A stretch of 64,000 bases of DNA from Rhynchopus sp. YZ270_cl-10 (GCA_964035575.1 OZ037910.1:1116001-1180000), one strand, 5' to 3'; positions 38,573 through 49,039 are shown, counted from the first letter of the stretch. Numbers and translations are program-made. Notes: generated by a model from the sequence alone, not told the origin.

Positions 38573-39193
38573 GCAAGCTTGCAATACACCCCCCATCTCC
38601 TCTCTCATCTCTATATCACACACAGACACAACCTGCATTTATTTTGCCCACTCCCCCCCCCCATCATCCCCCTTCTCCCCCTGAGTTGTTTCCAACCAGG
38701 GGGTTTTTTTTTAAGTAAGAGAAAACCGAATGGAGTGGGAACGCTAGTGAGAGCGCAGCGGAAACGATAGTGGGAACGCAACGAGCTTTTTTCATAATGT
38801 TTTATTCTTCCCCACAAAATATCACGCGCAGAGAAACACTCGTTTTTCACACAGCGCGTCCGTTTGTTTGTTTTTCTCAAACGACACCTTTTTTCAAAAA
38901 TTTTTCCCCGGTATCACATATGATACTGATTTCCATGGATACACATGAAAAGGAGTTCCGTGCTATTCACAGAACTCGATAGGCGATTGAGCTTATCTAA
39001 CAACAACCAAAACAAAAGAAAGTACAAAGAAGAGAATAAAAAATGCAGGAAAAATAGACAAAGAGAAAAACAAAGAGATTTTGACAAAGTGAACAATAAA
39101 ATCTCTCTTCCCCTCCCCTTTAGGCTGGTGAAGGGTATCTTTGTGGGCTTGCTTCTGGAAGGAGGGAAGGCGTGAGAGGAGAGGGGGAAGACA

Positions 39194-39799
39194 ATGCAGT
39201 CCGCTGAGGATACGGTGTGCGACGACTGCTTGCAGAAGAAGGGGAGCAGCAACTTCTGTCCTAACACAGGCAACGCACACAGCCCGGTATGTACCTCCCA
39301 CCACCTCTGGGGGATTTCCCCCGTCTTTTTTTTAGTTGCTATGCGATAACGAATGTGATCAAGGTGACTAAGCACGAGAGAAACCAAAGAATAATCTAAT
39401 CACCTAAAACTGGCAAAACTGCGAATAGTACATTTTTTTTTCGGGATCAGCTCAGGAGATGCTAGCAGATGCTGAGTCCCATTTCTGCACGAGCTGTTGC
39501 GCGGCGTGCCTGGGGGCCTAGAAAACGAACTCAACCACAGAAAACAAAAAGTAGGCAACTGACCCAGGAACGTAAAAAAAAAAACAAGTGCAGAAAAGTT
39601 GGAAAATTTCAACATTTTTCAACAACCTTCCTTCTCCCCCCCTGTAACACCTCAGTGGCTTACGGGTGTGGTGCACCTTTATTTTGTTTTTGTTTTGTAG
39701 TTTTGGACATTCATTTTCCACAAACAGGAACCGAGTATGTCGTACAAGGAACTGGAGAAGCTGGTCACTGGATTGCGGATTAGGGCAGCAAAAGCTGAG
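39194..39799 (+). CDS. Two-exon gene fragment with a CxxC zinc-type motif
   Basis: Exon 39194-39286 (MQSAEDTVCDDCLQKKGSSN, FCPNTGNAHSP) ends in a strong donor GGTATGTAC. Exon 39701-39799 starts after a strong acceptor TTTTTGTTTTGTAG and reads FWTFIFHKQEPSMSYKELEK, LVTGLRIRAAKAE, ending at GAG|GTGTGT. Both junctions are phase 0, giving 64 residues that continue into an exon I cannot find. CxxC plus a later Cys suggests a zinc knuckle, followed by a coiled coil. The intron contains a truncated R1 copy (39338-39385). The acceptor block of the second exon is duplicated at 41668-41733, before the NTPase gene. Confidence 0.45.
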
Positions 39800-40660
39800 G
39801 TGTGTGTTGTCAAATTCATATATCAGCCATTCCACCAAACACTGTCCTGCTATAAAGAAAATGTAAAAAATATAGAGAGGGTCTACTACCCTTATCTGAT
39901 CGGTTTTTAATGTTCGTGGAAAACGTTTTATGGGTCGTAACTGGCCTAAAAAGTGAGCGATTTTTTTTTTTTTGGCACTTTTCAGTGTTTCCCAGCATCT
40001 CACCTAACTCTGAAAATAGGTGAGATTTTGCGGTTTTGCGGGTTTTTGTATAGGTGTGGCGAGCCCGGGCGCGCTTCGCGCGCCCGGGTCCCCACCTTAG
40101 CTCAAGTTGGGGGCCTCCGGCGGAATGTGAGAATTTCTCGGAGTTCGGCACTTCATTGATATTTGCACCAGGCACACGTGGTATACGAATTATCAGTAAA
40201 CTCAGTCATGGCAGTCATGGCAGGCATGGCACCCAAGCGAAGCCACGGTACGCAACATTTCTAAAAATTGTTGACATAAATGTCACTGTCGTTAGGGATT
40301 TTTGCGGAGCAAAAAAAAAAATCAAACAAATGGCGCCGCAGGCGAAAAAAAATTAGGGTACAGTGTAAAAACCTATCTTTTTACAGCACATAGTCACACA
40401 CCTAACCCTTTTTTGCGGAGCAAAAAAGGGAAAATGGCGCTGCAGGCAAAAAAAAATTGAGGTACAGCCTGGATGGTGCGGTCAGCAACCCAGTTCCCCA
40501 TGGTACTCCCGTGGTTCAACCATGATTTTTTTTTTTTTTTTTTTTTCCTGCAGGTGAGATTTCTCACCTCATTTTTTTTTTCTTTCTTTTTTTGTGAGAT
40601 TTCTCACCCCAAAATCTCACCGTGGGAAACACTGGCACTTTTGAGGTGATCCAGCGCACA
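39800..40660. other. Gene-free stretch with R8 copies and GC hairpins
   Basis: GGGCGCGCTTCGCGCGCCC palindrome at 40068-40086; R8 at about 40240 (GCCACGGTACGCAACATTTC); and two versions of TTTTTGCGGAGCAAAAA (about 40298 and 40410), each followed by GCGC(C/T)GCAGGC. No gene seen. Confidence 0.6.
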
Positions 40661-41040
40661 CTTTTCCACACTTTTTCACACCGTGAAAACATGTGAAAAT
40701 AAGTGAAAACGTGTGAAACCAAGGTGAAAATGTGTGAAACCAAGTGAAAATGTGTGAAATCAAGTGAAAACATGTGAAACCAAGTGAAAATATGTGAAAC
40801 CAAGTGAAAACATGTGAAACCATGTGAAAATATGTGAAACCATGTGAAACCAAGTGAAAATGTGTGAAACCATGTGAAAACACCAAGTTTTTTTTCTGGA
40901 GGAATCCACTCAGAGTGCGTGAAGCAGTTTTTTTTTTCACTTTCGTACACACTTTTTCACACCGTGAAACCATGTGAAAATGTGTGAAACCAAGTGAAAA
41001 TGTGTGAAAAAGCGTGAGACTGGATCACCTCAACTTTTCT
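40661..41040. repeat. GTGAAA(C/A)CATG minisatellite
   Basis: About 20 copies of a ~10-11 base unit (GTGAAAACAT / GTGAAACCAA) at 40661-40880. A unique spacer (TTCTGGAGGAATCCACTCAG) is followed by further units to 41030. The segment from 40848 to 41040, including the spacer, is copied at 45038-45206 with fewer units. Confidence 0.85.
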
Positions 41041-41667
41041 ATTTTTTACTTTTATTTTATTTCTCTTTCTTGTGTGTTTGCTGAGGTTTTCTATCTGATA
41101 CACAGACAGGATGTGTTGGTATTTGTTTGGATTGGTAGCAATTATTGCACGGAATACTTTACGTATACACGGCAGCCATCAAGACCAAGACTCTTTAGGT
41201 TACTCTTCCTCCTGGTGATCAGACATTACATCCAGTAAGGACAGAGAAAGGAATAAGAAAAAAGAAAAAAAAAACTTTTGTATTTTGTGTATTCCCGAAA
41301 CAAAAAACTGAAGTAGAAGGTACCAAATGTTCACACGAACATCGGTTTCACGATATTCACCCACCATTTAAAGGGAAATCACTGAAGATGTCCGCCCTTT
41401 TGAATACAACTGTATGATTCTTAGGACTGAAACAGGGTTAATATCAGAAACCAATCTACTGAAGTTTCAACTTGTGCACGAAGCATTTTACTTTTCTTTT
41501 CTACGTTTTGCAAAACACACACCATAAAAAGAAAGATGGGACCATTTTTGTTGATCCCTCACCATATACTATCAATTTATTGATTGCATATGATGAAAAT
41601 AGTTTTTGGCGTTATTTCGCACAAATTGGTATGGGGGTGACCGGGAGGGGTGAAATAAAAGATACGT

Positions 41668-41733
41668 GTGTGGTGCGGCTTTGTTTTGTTTTTGTTTTGT
41701 AGTTTTGGTCCTTCATTTCCACACAAACAGGGG
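41668..41733 (+). promoter_or_regulatory. Acceptor block shared with 39664-39735
   Basis: GTGTGGTGCGGCTTTGTTTT, GTTTTTGTTTTGTAG, TTTTGGTCCTTCATTTCCAC and ACAAACAGG match 39664-39735 with few differences. It holds two successive AG sites (TTGTAG and AAACAG) just before the ATG at 41734, and probably acts as splice acceptor for the NTPase mRNA. 41041-41667 upstream holds no gene I can support. Confidence 0.55.
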
Positions 41734-43557
41734 ATGCAAACTGATCCGGACCTGACCAAGTGGGTGTGGAACAACAAACTCAACGAAAGCATTCTCGCGG
41801 GTCATCCGTACGTCGGAGCTGAGGCTGCCAAAGAGACTCTACAGTACCTCAAGGGGGTGCTGGATGTTGGCAGTGAGGAGGACCGCGCGTTCGCCACTAC
41901 AAACCTTTATGGCAGCGACGGCACACACTCAAAGATCTTCTGCCACAAGGGGCTGATGGGCATGGGGAAGACACGTCTGCACAACGAACTGTGCTCAAGC
42001 AAATCAGCAGTCGGGAGGGGTGTCGTAGCTGCAATGGCGGAGGCAAAGAAGCCGGTGAAGTTCATCAGAATGACGTACAATGAGCAGCACGATATCCCGG
42101 AAACACTGCGGGGACCACCAGACCGGGGGACTTTTATGAGGCAGCTGCTGAACTTCCATGGACTCCATGATGCAGAGGCTGCGAAGGTACGCACTGCTGC
42201 TGATGCCGTAGGTCACATCCGTGATATGCTGACTATGCAAGATGACACCACCCTCGTTGTGTGCGTCGACGAATTAATGAAGATGCCATACGACCTCCTC
42301 GAAATACATGAGAACGGGCACTGCCACATGTTAGGGAGACTGATCTGGGATCTTGTAGTGATGCAAGACTCTACTCGGGACTCTAAGCAGCCTCTTGTTT
42401 TCCTATTTTCTGCCGTCACCGATGCAATGATTCAAGAGGCTGCGCAAACATCGGGTCGCCAGACAATATCAGCCACACTTCCCCATCTTGGCGAGAAGAA
42501 GTTACTAGAGCTCTTGTTCGCTGTGCATCCTCATTTGCAACGCTTCCGAGCCTCGCCCGTATTTGCGTTGCTCTTTAAGCTCTGTGCACTCACACCTCGG
42601 TACGCACTGGAGGGTTTGCCACAAGCATTACGTGGCAAGGAATCACTGGACAGTGTCTCTTCCAGGGAACTCGCGGGATTCCTGCAAGGCGTACTTGACT
42701 GCAGCTCTTCCCAGAAGTATAGTTCCGCACAGGAGAATCTTGTCAAGGGCACTGTCATGAACATGTTACAAGAGAAAGGCCTAACTGATGAACAAGCGAC
42801 GTCCCTCGCAAGCATGGGATGGCTGTACACACGCGGGGGCAAATACCTTCTGCACCCGATGATTCTTAGGGCGTGGGCCGAAGAAAACTCAAATGGGGAT
42901 GACACCAGAGACCTGCCCAACGTTCTCAGGAAGATGTTTTTTGATGATAGTGAATCTCGAGGAGGAAGCGAAGTTTTTGCAGAGAACGTATTCCTATACT
43001 TCGAGCAAGCAAGACGGCTGAGCTTTCCATCGGACCACAAGACATCGCTTCGTGAGCACTACCGCGGAGGGACGTTCCATGAGTGTTCAGACATGGCGAC
43101 AGAGATGCTGACATTACCAAACAACAAAATCAAACAGATCGACAATTTCGACAATGTGGAGGGGTGCAAATCGGCGCTCAATGCAGGTTCTATTATAGTT
43201 TCTCGTAGGCGAACCGAAAAAGGGGTGGAGTATATCTTTCCTTTTCGCAAGGATTCCGACACTGTGTGGTGTGGTGGGGTGCAAGTCAAGTACACAGGGC
43301 AAGACGGAGTAGACGATGATGTCGGAATGAAAATATTTAAGAATACTGCTATTAGGGATCTGGACGCGAGCGATGGGTTCATGTGCTTTGGGGTCCTGTT
43401 TTCGACACAACAAAGCTCCGCAGCAGAGTTTAAGGCTGTTTGTTCGTTTGACGTGGAAGCTCTCACCAAGTTGATGGAACCCATGGTAGGACCGTTGCGT
43501 GTGTTGTATGAGAAGAGGTCTTCATCGCCAAAAAGAGGCTTCGAGTCGGAAACATAG
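41734..43557 (+). CDS. P-loop NTPase with C-terminal PD-(D/E)xK-like domain (Crinkler/RHS-type)
   Basis: 607 residues from ATG 41734; upstream in-frame codons belong to the acceptor block. Walker A is GLMGMGKT (residues ~73-80). Walker B is TTLVVCVDE (~171-179). A sensor-like strand follows at QPLVFLFSAVTDAM. A helical region with winged-helix-like character (LAGFLQGVLDCSSSQKYSSA) precedes the last domain. From residue ~408: RGGSEVFAENVFLYFEQARR supplies the acidic helix residue, and IFPFRKDSDTVWCGGVQVKY (~499-518) supplies the D...QxK strand of a REase-like nuclease. The layout matches the protein at 35027 although sequence identity is low. Such proteins act as nuclease effectors or selfish elements in other eukaryotes; which applies here is unknown. 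The reading frame looks whole. Confidence 0.7.
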   Translation: MQTDPDLTKWVWNNKLNESILAGHPYVGAEAAKETLQYLKGVLDVGSEEDRAFATTNLYGSDGTHSKIFCHKGLMGMGKTRLHNELCSSKSAVGRGVVAAMAEAKKPVKFIRMTYNEQHDIPETLRGPPDRGTFMRQLLNFHGLHDAEAAKVRTAADAVGHIRDMLTMQDDTTLVVCVDELMKMPYDLLEIHENGHCHMLGRLIWDLVVMQDSTRDSKQPLVFLFSAVTDAMIQEAAQTSGRQTISATLPHLGEKKLLELLFAVHPHLQRFRASPVFALLFKLCALTPRYALEGLPQALRGKESLDSVSSRELAGFLQGVLDCSSSQKYSSAQENLVKGTVMNMLQEKGLTDEQATSLASMGWLYTRGGKYLLHPMILRAWAEENSNGDDTRDLPNVLRKMFFDDSESRGGSEVFAENVFLYFEQARRLSFPSDHKTSLREHYRGGTFHECSDMATEMLTLPNNKIKQIDNFDNVEGCKSALNAGSIIVSRRRTEKGVEYIFPFRKDSDTVWCGGVQVKYTGQDGVDDDVGMKIFKNTAIRDLDASDGFMCFGVLFSTQQSSAAEFKAVCSFDVEALTKLMEPMVGPLRVLYEKRSSSPKRGFESET

Positions 43558-43616
43558 TGGGAATGCAATTTCCCCCCAAAATGGGAAAAAGTCGGTGCGG
43601 CTGAAAGCGGGGGAGC

Positions 43617-43790
43617 AAAAAGTGCGGAAAAGTACGAATAAATGCGGGAAAGTGCGGAAGAAGTGTGGAAAAGTGCTGGAAAAGTGTGGAAAAGTCCGAA
43701 TAAATGCGGGAAAGTGCGGAAGAAATGCGGAAAAGTGCGAATAGGTGCGGGAAAAGTGCGGAAAAGTGCGAATCCACAGCCCCCTTCAGC
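43617..43790. repeat. GTGCGGAA/TGCGGGAAA minisatellite after the NTPase gene
   Basis: Repeated AAAGTGCGGAA, AATAAATGCGGG and AAAGTGTGG units, about ten in all, starting some 60 bases after the stop codon. In the reverse direction it reads as pyrimidine-rich TTCCGCACTTT units. Confidence 0.8.
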
Positions 43791-45037
43791 CACACTATAT
43801 TTGTGATTTTTTATGATTTTTTTTTTTTTTTTTTTTTTCTTTTGAGGTGACACCACAGCAGGGGACATTGGTAGTTTGAGATTTTGAAAAAGAAGCCGGT
43901 GTGAGCCAAAAAAGCCGGTATGCGGCAATTTTTTTTCCCCCACGTATTTTTGGCAGAGACCTCCACAACTCTTTCCCCTCCGCGCCCTTGTCTAACCATA
44001 TGGCATCAAAACCTTTCTGGCGAAGCCACGGTACGCAACATTTCAAAAATTGTGACATAAAATAGCACGCTTTTATAGCCAAATTATGGTAAAGGTAGCT
44101 GTGACTATGGCATAGGGTAGAGCTGTGGGCTACCGCTCGTCATTTTTAGCTGCGCCGCAGGTGCACGGTACGCTACTTTTTTATGAGAGTTGCGAACATC
44201 TATTTCTTTTGATTGAACGGACCGATTGGTCTTTATGGTGGGGTCACATGCACATAAGAAACCGCTACAGATGTGGTTGTAGCCTTGTATGAGGAGATAA
44301 AATTCAGAAAAAAATTCAAAAATCCGCCTTTTTCTTTTTTTTCCTCAAAATTTTTCAGGGCAGGAGCTTGGAATATGGGTTTGGGGCAAAATCGGGTCAA
44401 ATTCTGTTAAATCGGGTCAGGTCCCGAGCTTTCCGCCTTCGGTGGAAAAGCTCTTGTCAAGACAAACACATGCAGAATGAGAAGGCGCGTTTCATAAAAT
44501 GGTACACGTTGATGATACACAAGTGTTGCACCACCCCCGCGGAATGCATGTTGCCCTTGACACTGGCGAAGAGGTCATCAAGGTAGGGTTGCGCAATGGA
44601 GGTGTGGAATGTGTGCGTAGGCACTCGCCAGTTCAGGTACTCTCTCTGGGCAGGTGTCCCCTTCGAGCAAACGTCGGAGGTCGTATCCCCGGCAAGACGT
44701 GTCACTGCCTGAGCCCCTCTTTTGGTGTCACCCAGCGAGTTGATCCAATATCTGGATCGTCAGCTCGCGCCAGTAACCAACGGCTAGGTCGAGTTCGGCA
44801 TCCCTCTTGGGTTCGGGTTTGATCGGGGTGGAGCGCGCATATGAGGGCATTCTGGCTTCTTTGAGCTTCGTGCTCGTCGCGATGGGGTCACATAGCAGTT
44901 CCTCATCCTTCTCAGACCCCCTCATGCGACAAGTAGAGTACCCTACATTTTTTGATTTTATTCCCCTGGGAAATAAAGTATACGAAGGATTTGGCACTTT
45001 TAGCGGGATTTTATTTAATGATAATTTCACGCAAACC
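43791..45037 (-). other. Gene-poor stretch with R8 copies and a possible minus-strand relict
   Basis: R8 at 44022 (AGCCACGGTACGCAACATTT) and 44160 (GTGCACGGTACGCTACTTTT). On the minus strand between about 44990 and 44457, two frames are coding-like: KRDAELDLAVGYWRELTIQI then LDQLAG, and in another frame VTRLAGDTTSDVCSKGTPAQ then SIAQPYLDDLFASVKGNMHS. They do not join in one frame, so I treat this as a possible broken gene of unknown family. Confidence 0.3.
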
Positions 45038-45206
45038 TGTGAAACCAAGTGAAAATGTGTGAAACCATGTGAAAACACCAAGTTTTTTTTCTGGAGGAAT
45101 CCACTCAGAGTGCGTGAAGCAGTTTTTTTTTCACTTTCGTACACACTTTTTCACACCGTGAAACCATGTGAAAAAGCGTGAGACTGGATCACCTCAATTT
45201 TTCTTT
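45038..45206. repeat. Second copy of the GTGAAA minisatellite module
   Basis: GTGAAACCAAGTGAAAATGT ... TTCTGGAGGAATCCACTCAG ... GCGTGAGACTGGATCACCTC matches 40848-41040 nearly base for base apart from the number of GTGAAA units. Confidence 0.85.
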
Positions 45207-45575
45207 TTTGTTAAAAGCGGCACACCCACTGGGCGTTGAGAGTTTGGCGACTCAATGATTGGTTATCCGAAAGCCGTAGCCATTTTACGTGTATTGTTAC
45301 AGTCTTTAACGCGTGCCACAGCATTATTGCTTGGCACGACCCCAGGACATGTAGTCTTTTGCATGATCATTCCTTTTTATTTTTAGTCAACTTTTCTTCA
45401 GGGCTATCGGTAAGAGATATCATATATTCCATGGTTCTCCGTATACTTTTTCATATTTTGCACTCAGAAATGTGAGATGCATATTTTTGATCGTCCGACC
45501 CCGCAATTGAACGTTTCGAAACGGCCGGATCCAAAGAAATAAAAATCCAGATTTATTAACAACAAATAATGGGTC

Positions 45576-45675
45576 ATTATTTCACTCGAGAATCGGTGAG
45601 TGCTCCTCGAGTGCCCGAAGGGCACGAGAGGGGCACGAACCGATTCGAGAGTGAAATTATGGCCCAATTTGGAGT
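45576..45675 (+). repeat. Foldback element, orientation 1
   Basis: ATTTCACTCGAGAATCGGTG ... GTGCCCGAAGGGCAC ... ACCGATTCGAGAGTGAAAT: a near-palindrome of about 80 bases with a GCCCGAAGGGC centre. The inverted partner is at 46190-46284. Confidence 0.85.
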
Positions 45676-46189
45676 TGATAAGGTAGTTTCATTGCCCGTG
45701 GTGAAAATTTTGAGCACTCTTGATTTTTGGAGTTAAATAAAGTGGCTTTATGGGGTGTATCTTCACTTTATGGCCCAAAAACAGGGGTTTTTTGTGTTTT
45801 TCTGACTGAAAAACACCACAAACAGGCAAAAAAAGGGTGACAGGAGGGGATGGGAGTGTAACATCGGGGGCGAAGTGTAAAAAAATCAGAAAAAAAGTGA
45901 AATTCCGGGGGTGTCACTGCAAAAGCAACCCAGCAATACTCAGTTTACCGCAGCATAGTAGTAGCATCCCAGGGGGAGTACTGAACGGGATACAACCCGA
46001 ACTCAAACAGAAAAATTATGCTCACATCGGGTCGTTCTTCCTCTTCGGGAACATTTTTTGTGTTGTGGTGTGTGATTTTTTCGCATTTTCTCTGGGGAAA
46101 TGGTATAGGTGGCGTTATTTATTGGGTCGAGATAGGGGAAATCAAGCCTCAAGTAAAATACACCCCCACAAACCACTATAGTAACCCCA

Positions 46190-46284
46190 AATTGGGCCAA
46201 AATTTCACTCGAGAATCCGTTGTGCCCCCTCTCGTGCCCTTCGGGCACTCGAAGAGCTCTCACCGATTCGAGAGTGAAATTATT
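46190..46284 (-). repeat. Foldback element, orientation 2
   Basis: Reverse complement of 45576-45675, including the flanking CCCAATTTGG / AATTGGGCC. The two copies face each other across ~515 bp that holds no gene I can support. Confidence 0.85.
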
Positions 46285-46542
46285 TGCACCACAGCATTGT
46301 ATATGGGGGAAATTTTTTTGGAAACTCAATGTACCGTTTTACCCATGACATAACTGGGCACAACTGGCACCATACTCACCTGAGCTGTGCCTATATTAGG
46401 CACAATTTCAGTACAATTTCAGCACAACTACACACAACTAACCACAACTAACCACAATTACACCACAATTACACCTAAATTGCGCTGGGGGGAAAATGGT
46501 ACACCACCCTACAGGGAAGCATGCCACCACATGTAAGTGACC

Positions 46543-46924
46543 TGTACTGTACTGTACTGTACTGTACTGTACTGTACTGTACTGTACTGTACTGTACTGT
46601 ACTGTACTGTACTGTACTGTACTGTACTGTACTGTACTGTACTGTACTGTACTGTACTGTACTGTACTGTACTGTACTGTACTGTACTGTACTGTACTGT
46701 ACTGTACTGTACTGTACTGTACTGTACTGTACTGTACTGTACTGTACTGTACTGTACTGTACTGTACTGTACTGTACTGTACTGTACTGTACTGTACTGT
46801 ACTGTACTGTACTGTACTGTACTGTACTGTACTGTACTGTACTGTACTGTACTGTACTGTACTGTACTGTACTGTACTGTACTGGGTACTGGGTACTGGG
46901 TACTGTGTACTGTGTACTGTGTGC
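46543..46924. repeat. Pentamer satellite (ACTGT)n passing into heptamers
   Basis: About 68 perfect copies of ACTGT (46543-46884) change without a break into GGGTACT x3 and then GTGTACT heptamers up to 46924. All six frames are open simply because five-base periods avoid stops, so the long frames here are not genes. Confidence 0.98.
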
Positions 46925-48227
46925 ACCGGCATTTGCATTTTCGGCATTCGCCCGTTGTGTGGTGGGGTCAATTTGCCGAAATGGACAAGTTCTTGGTTTT
47001 GGTCAAAACCCGTCAGTGTAAGGTAACGAGCCCAAGTGCTTGCCTGTAGAAACTGGTAGGGAACAGGCAGCGCCGCAGGCGCACGGTAGTTTTTTTTTTT
47101 TTTTTTGGGTTTTTTTGTGTCCCACACGTGTCCCATCCGTATTAAATTTCAGAAGCCCCCCAATGGTAACCACTGATTCCGACCATTTTTTAATTCCTGA
47201 AACACACTCCACGGTACGCAACTTTTGGTGGAGCCGACCCCCTTTTATGCACTGAAATCCCTATACGTTACTGTATAAAGACCCATGGAGCCACTTTAAA
47301 TTGACTTCTACTCCACGAAAGTGGTCGATTTTTTTTATGGTGAAAAGCGGGGAGCTCGGAAATTCACTGCCGCTGGTTTTCAGGGGGAAAAAATTACATG
47401 TCACGCACCCACCTCACCGAGAGCCAAAACAGAAATACGCTCGCCTTGATATTTTTTTTTGAAAAAAAATTTTTTTTATTGCCCTGGTGAAAATTTTTTG
47501 CACTCTATTATGTACCCTCCACCCCCACTTTATACAACTCTACTCACTTTATGGTCACTCCATAAAGTAAATTTTTACTCCATAAAGTGATTTTTACACT
47601 CCATAATAGCTATTTTTTACCGACCAGAAAAGTCGTTTTCTTGATGAGTGTTTTCTGAGTGTGCACGAGTGCCCATTTGCCTGGCTGACCATTGCCGAAG
47701 GAATTTTGCACTTTTGACCACCACAGATTACACGTTGTTTTACGATTTTTTCTATGCACTTATGCCAGGGTGTTTCCTAATTTGCTTCCGCTTCCGGGGA
47801 TTTGGAAAAAAATGACCAGGGAAAAAATTTGCGGGAAAAAATTAGGGACGTATTTAAAGTGCTTATTTTTTGGTATTTTCCCGAAAAAAAGTATGTTCGC
47901 TGTTCTGGATCGCTCCAATCATTCAAATAAAGCAGTTTTCGGGAATTTTTATTTTCACCGATGTTGGGAAATCCCCCCCACAAAGCGGTCGTCGCGCGCT
48001 TCGCGCGCGCCTCCCTGGCAGCCACAGAGTGGAGAGGCGGGTCAATTTTGCGAGATTCTTTATTTTTAATCCCTCGTGGAAATGGAGTGCAATGGGATAA
48101 TCGTTCAGCAACGAGATAAAAATGTGTCTTTGTCTTTGCATTGCTTGTCAGCAAAGTTCCTAAAGAGTCCTCCACAAGAATGATACAACGATACAACTTG
48201 TAGTAGAAGGATAGTGTCTGTGTGATG
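46925..48227. other. Gene-free stretch with R8 and GC hairpins
   Basis: R8-like GCGCCGCAGGCGCACGGTAG at 47071 and CACGGTACGCAACTTTTGG at 47211; hairpin TCGCGCGCTTCGCGCGCGC at about 47990 followed by CTCCCTGGCA, as also at 29940. Short ATTTTTTTACTCCATAAAGT units occur near 47560-47610. No gene seen. Confidence 0.6.
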
Positions 48228-48517
48228 CACGACGGTGAAGTCAATGACATGACATGTGCTTTTACATGTAAAATGACATGTGAGAGTGACATGTGAAAAG
48301 TGACATGTGCCATGTGAAATGACATGTGAAATGACGTGAAATGACATGTGAAACACATGACATTTTTACGGCCAATATACGTTACCGCACATGTTATTTT
48401 ACATGTAAAACACATGTCATTTTACATGTAAAATGACATGTGTTTCACATGTAAAAAGAGTTACATGGTAAGCACATGTCAAAAGCACATGTCATGGCAT
48501 TGACTTCACCGTCGTGT
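48228..48517. repeat. 290-bp palindromic element made of ACATGT units
   Basis: The outer left arm CACGACGGTGAAGTCAATGA and outer right arm TCATGGCATTGACTTCACCG with TCGTG are inverted copies (about 36 bases with one gap). Inside are some 20 TGACATGT/ACATGTCA units, including ACATGTAAAATGACATGT and its inverse. The whole piece can form a long cruciform. It lies 0.5 kb upstream of the 49040 gene. Confidence 0.85.
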
Positions 48518-49039
48518 GATTAGTGATCCACCCCACCCCTTCGTTAATACTCCCTCCCCTACACCCCATAAATGCTGCTGGGCATTCAGTGCGAAAGTGC
48601 AAAGACGTGTGTGAAGAAACCCAAAAGGGTAAGAGCAGGTGTGAGGTGAACGGTATGGCCCAGGAATGGAGCCACAACATTTCCTCCTCTCCCACGAAGT
48701 GTGAACAAAGACAAGGAAAGTACAATCATGAAATTTATGGGGTACATCGGGCACCGTGCGGGGAAGCGATTGAACCCCCACCACACCCCACCCTACACCT
48801 TCCCGTACGCACGGCTCGTCTTTTGTTACAACTATTTTCTGGGGTGGGTAAGTAACCGAATGTGCACTTAAGAGGTGTAAGAAACGAAACAAAAAAAAAA
48901 AGCATTTTTTGTACCAGTTTTGGCGCAGTTGCGTTCTTCTCCCCAATGGGCCTTATATTCACGCACAGATAGCTATCTACACATAAATACGTAGTGCTGC
49001 AGGCATATCCAGGTGAGAGCTCGGAACACAAGAGCAAGG
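48518..49039 (+). promoter_or_regulatory. 5' region of the large secreted protein gene, duplicated at 33283
   Basis: 48804-49039 is the part copied at 33283-33514. It contains TATCTACACATAAATACGTA and ends CATATCCAG, a possible acceptor 27 bases before the ATG at 49040. A 110-codon frame at 48523-48855 includes a Cys-containing patch (CKDVCEETQKGKSRCEVNGM) but has no clear gene features. Confidence 0.5.

Noticed and set aside
46438-47136. Repeat-encoded frames over the ACTGT array
   Set aside because: Same reason as for the AGTAC satellite.
8160-48500. CRISPR-like arrays
   Set aside because: Tandem repeats here have no unique equal-length spacers, and the genome is eukaryotic.
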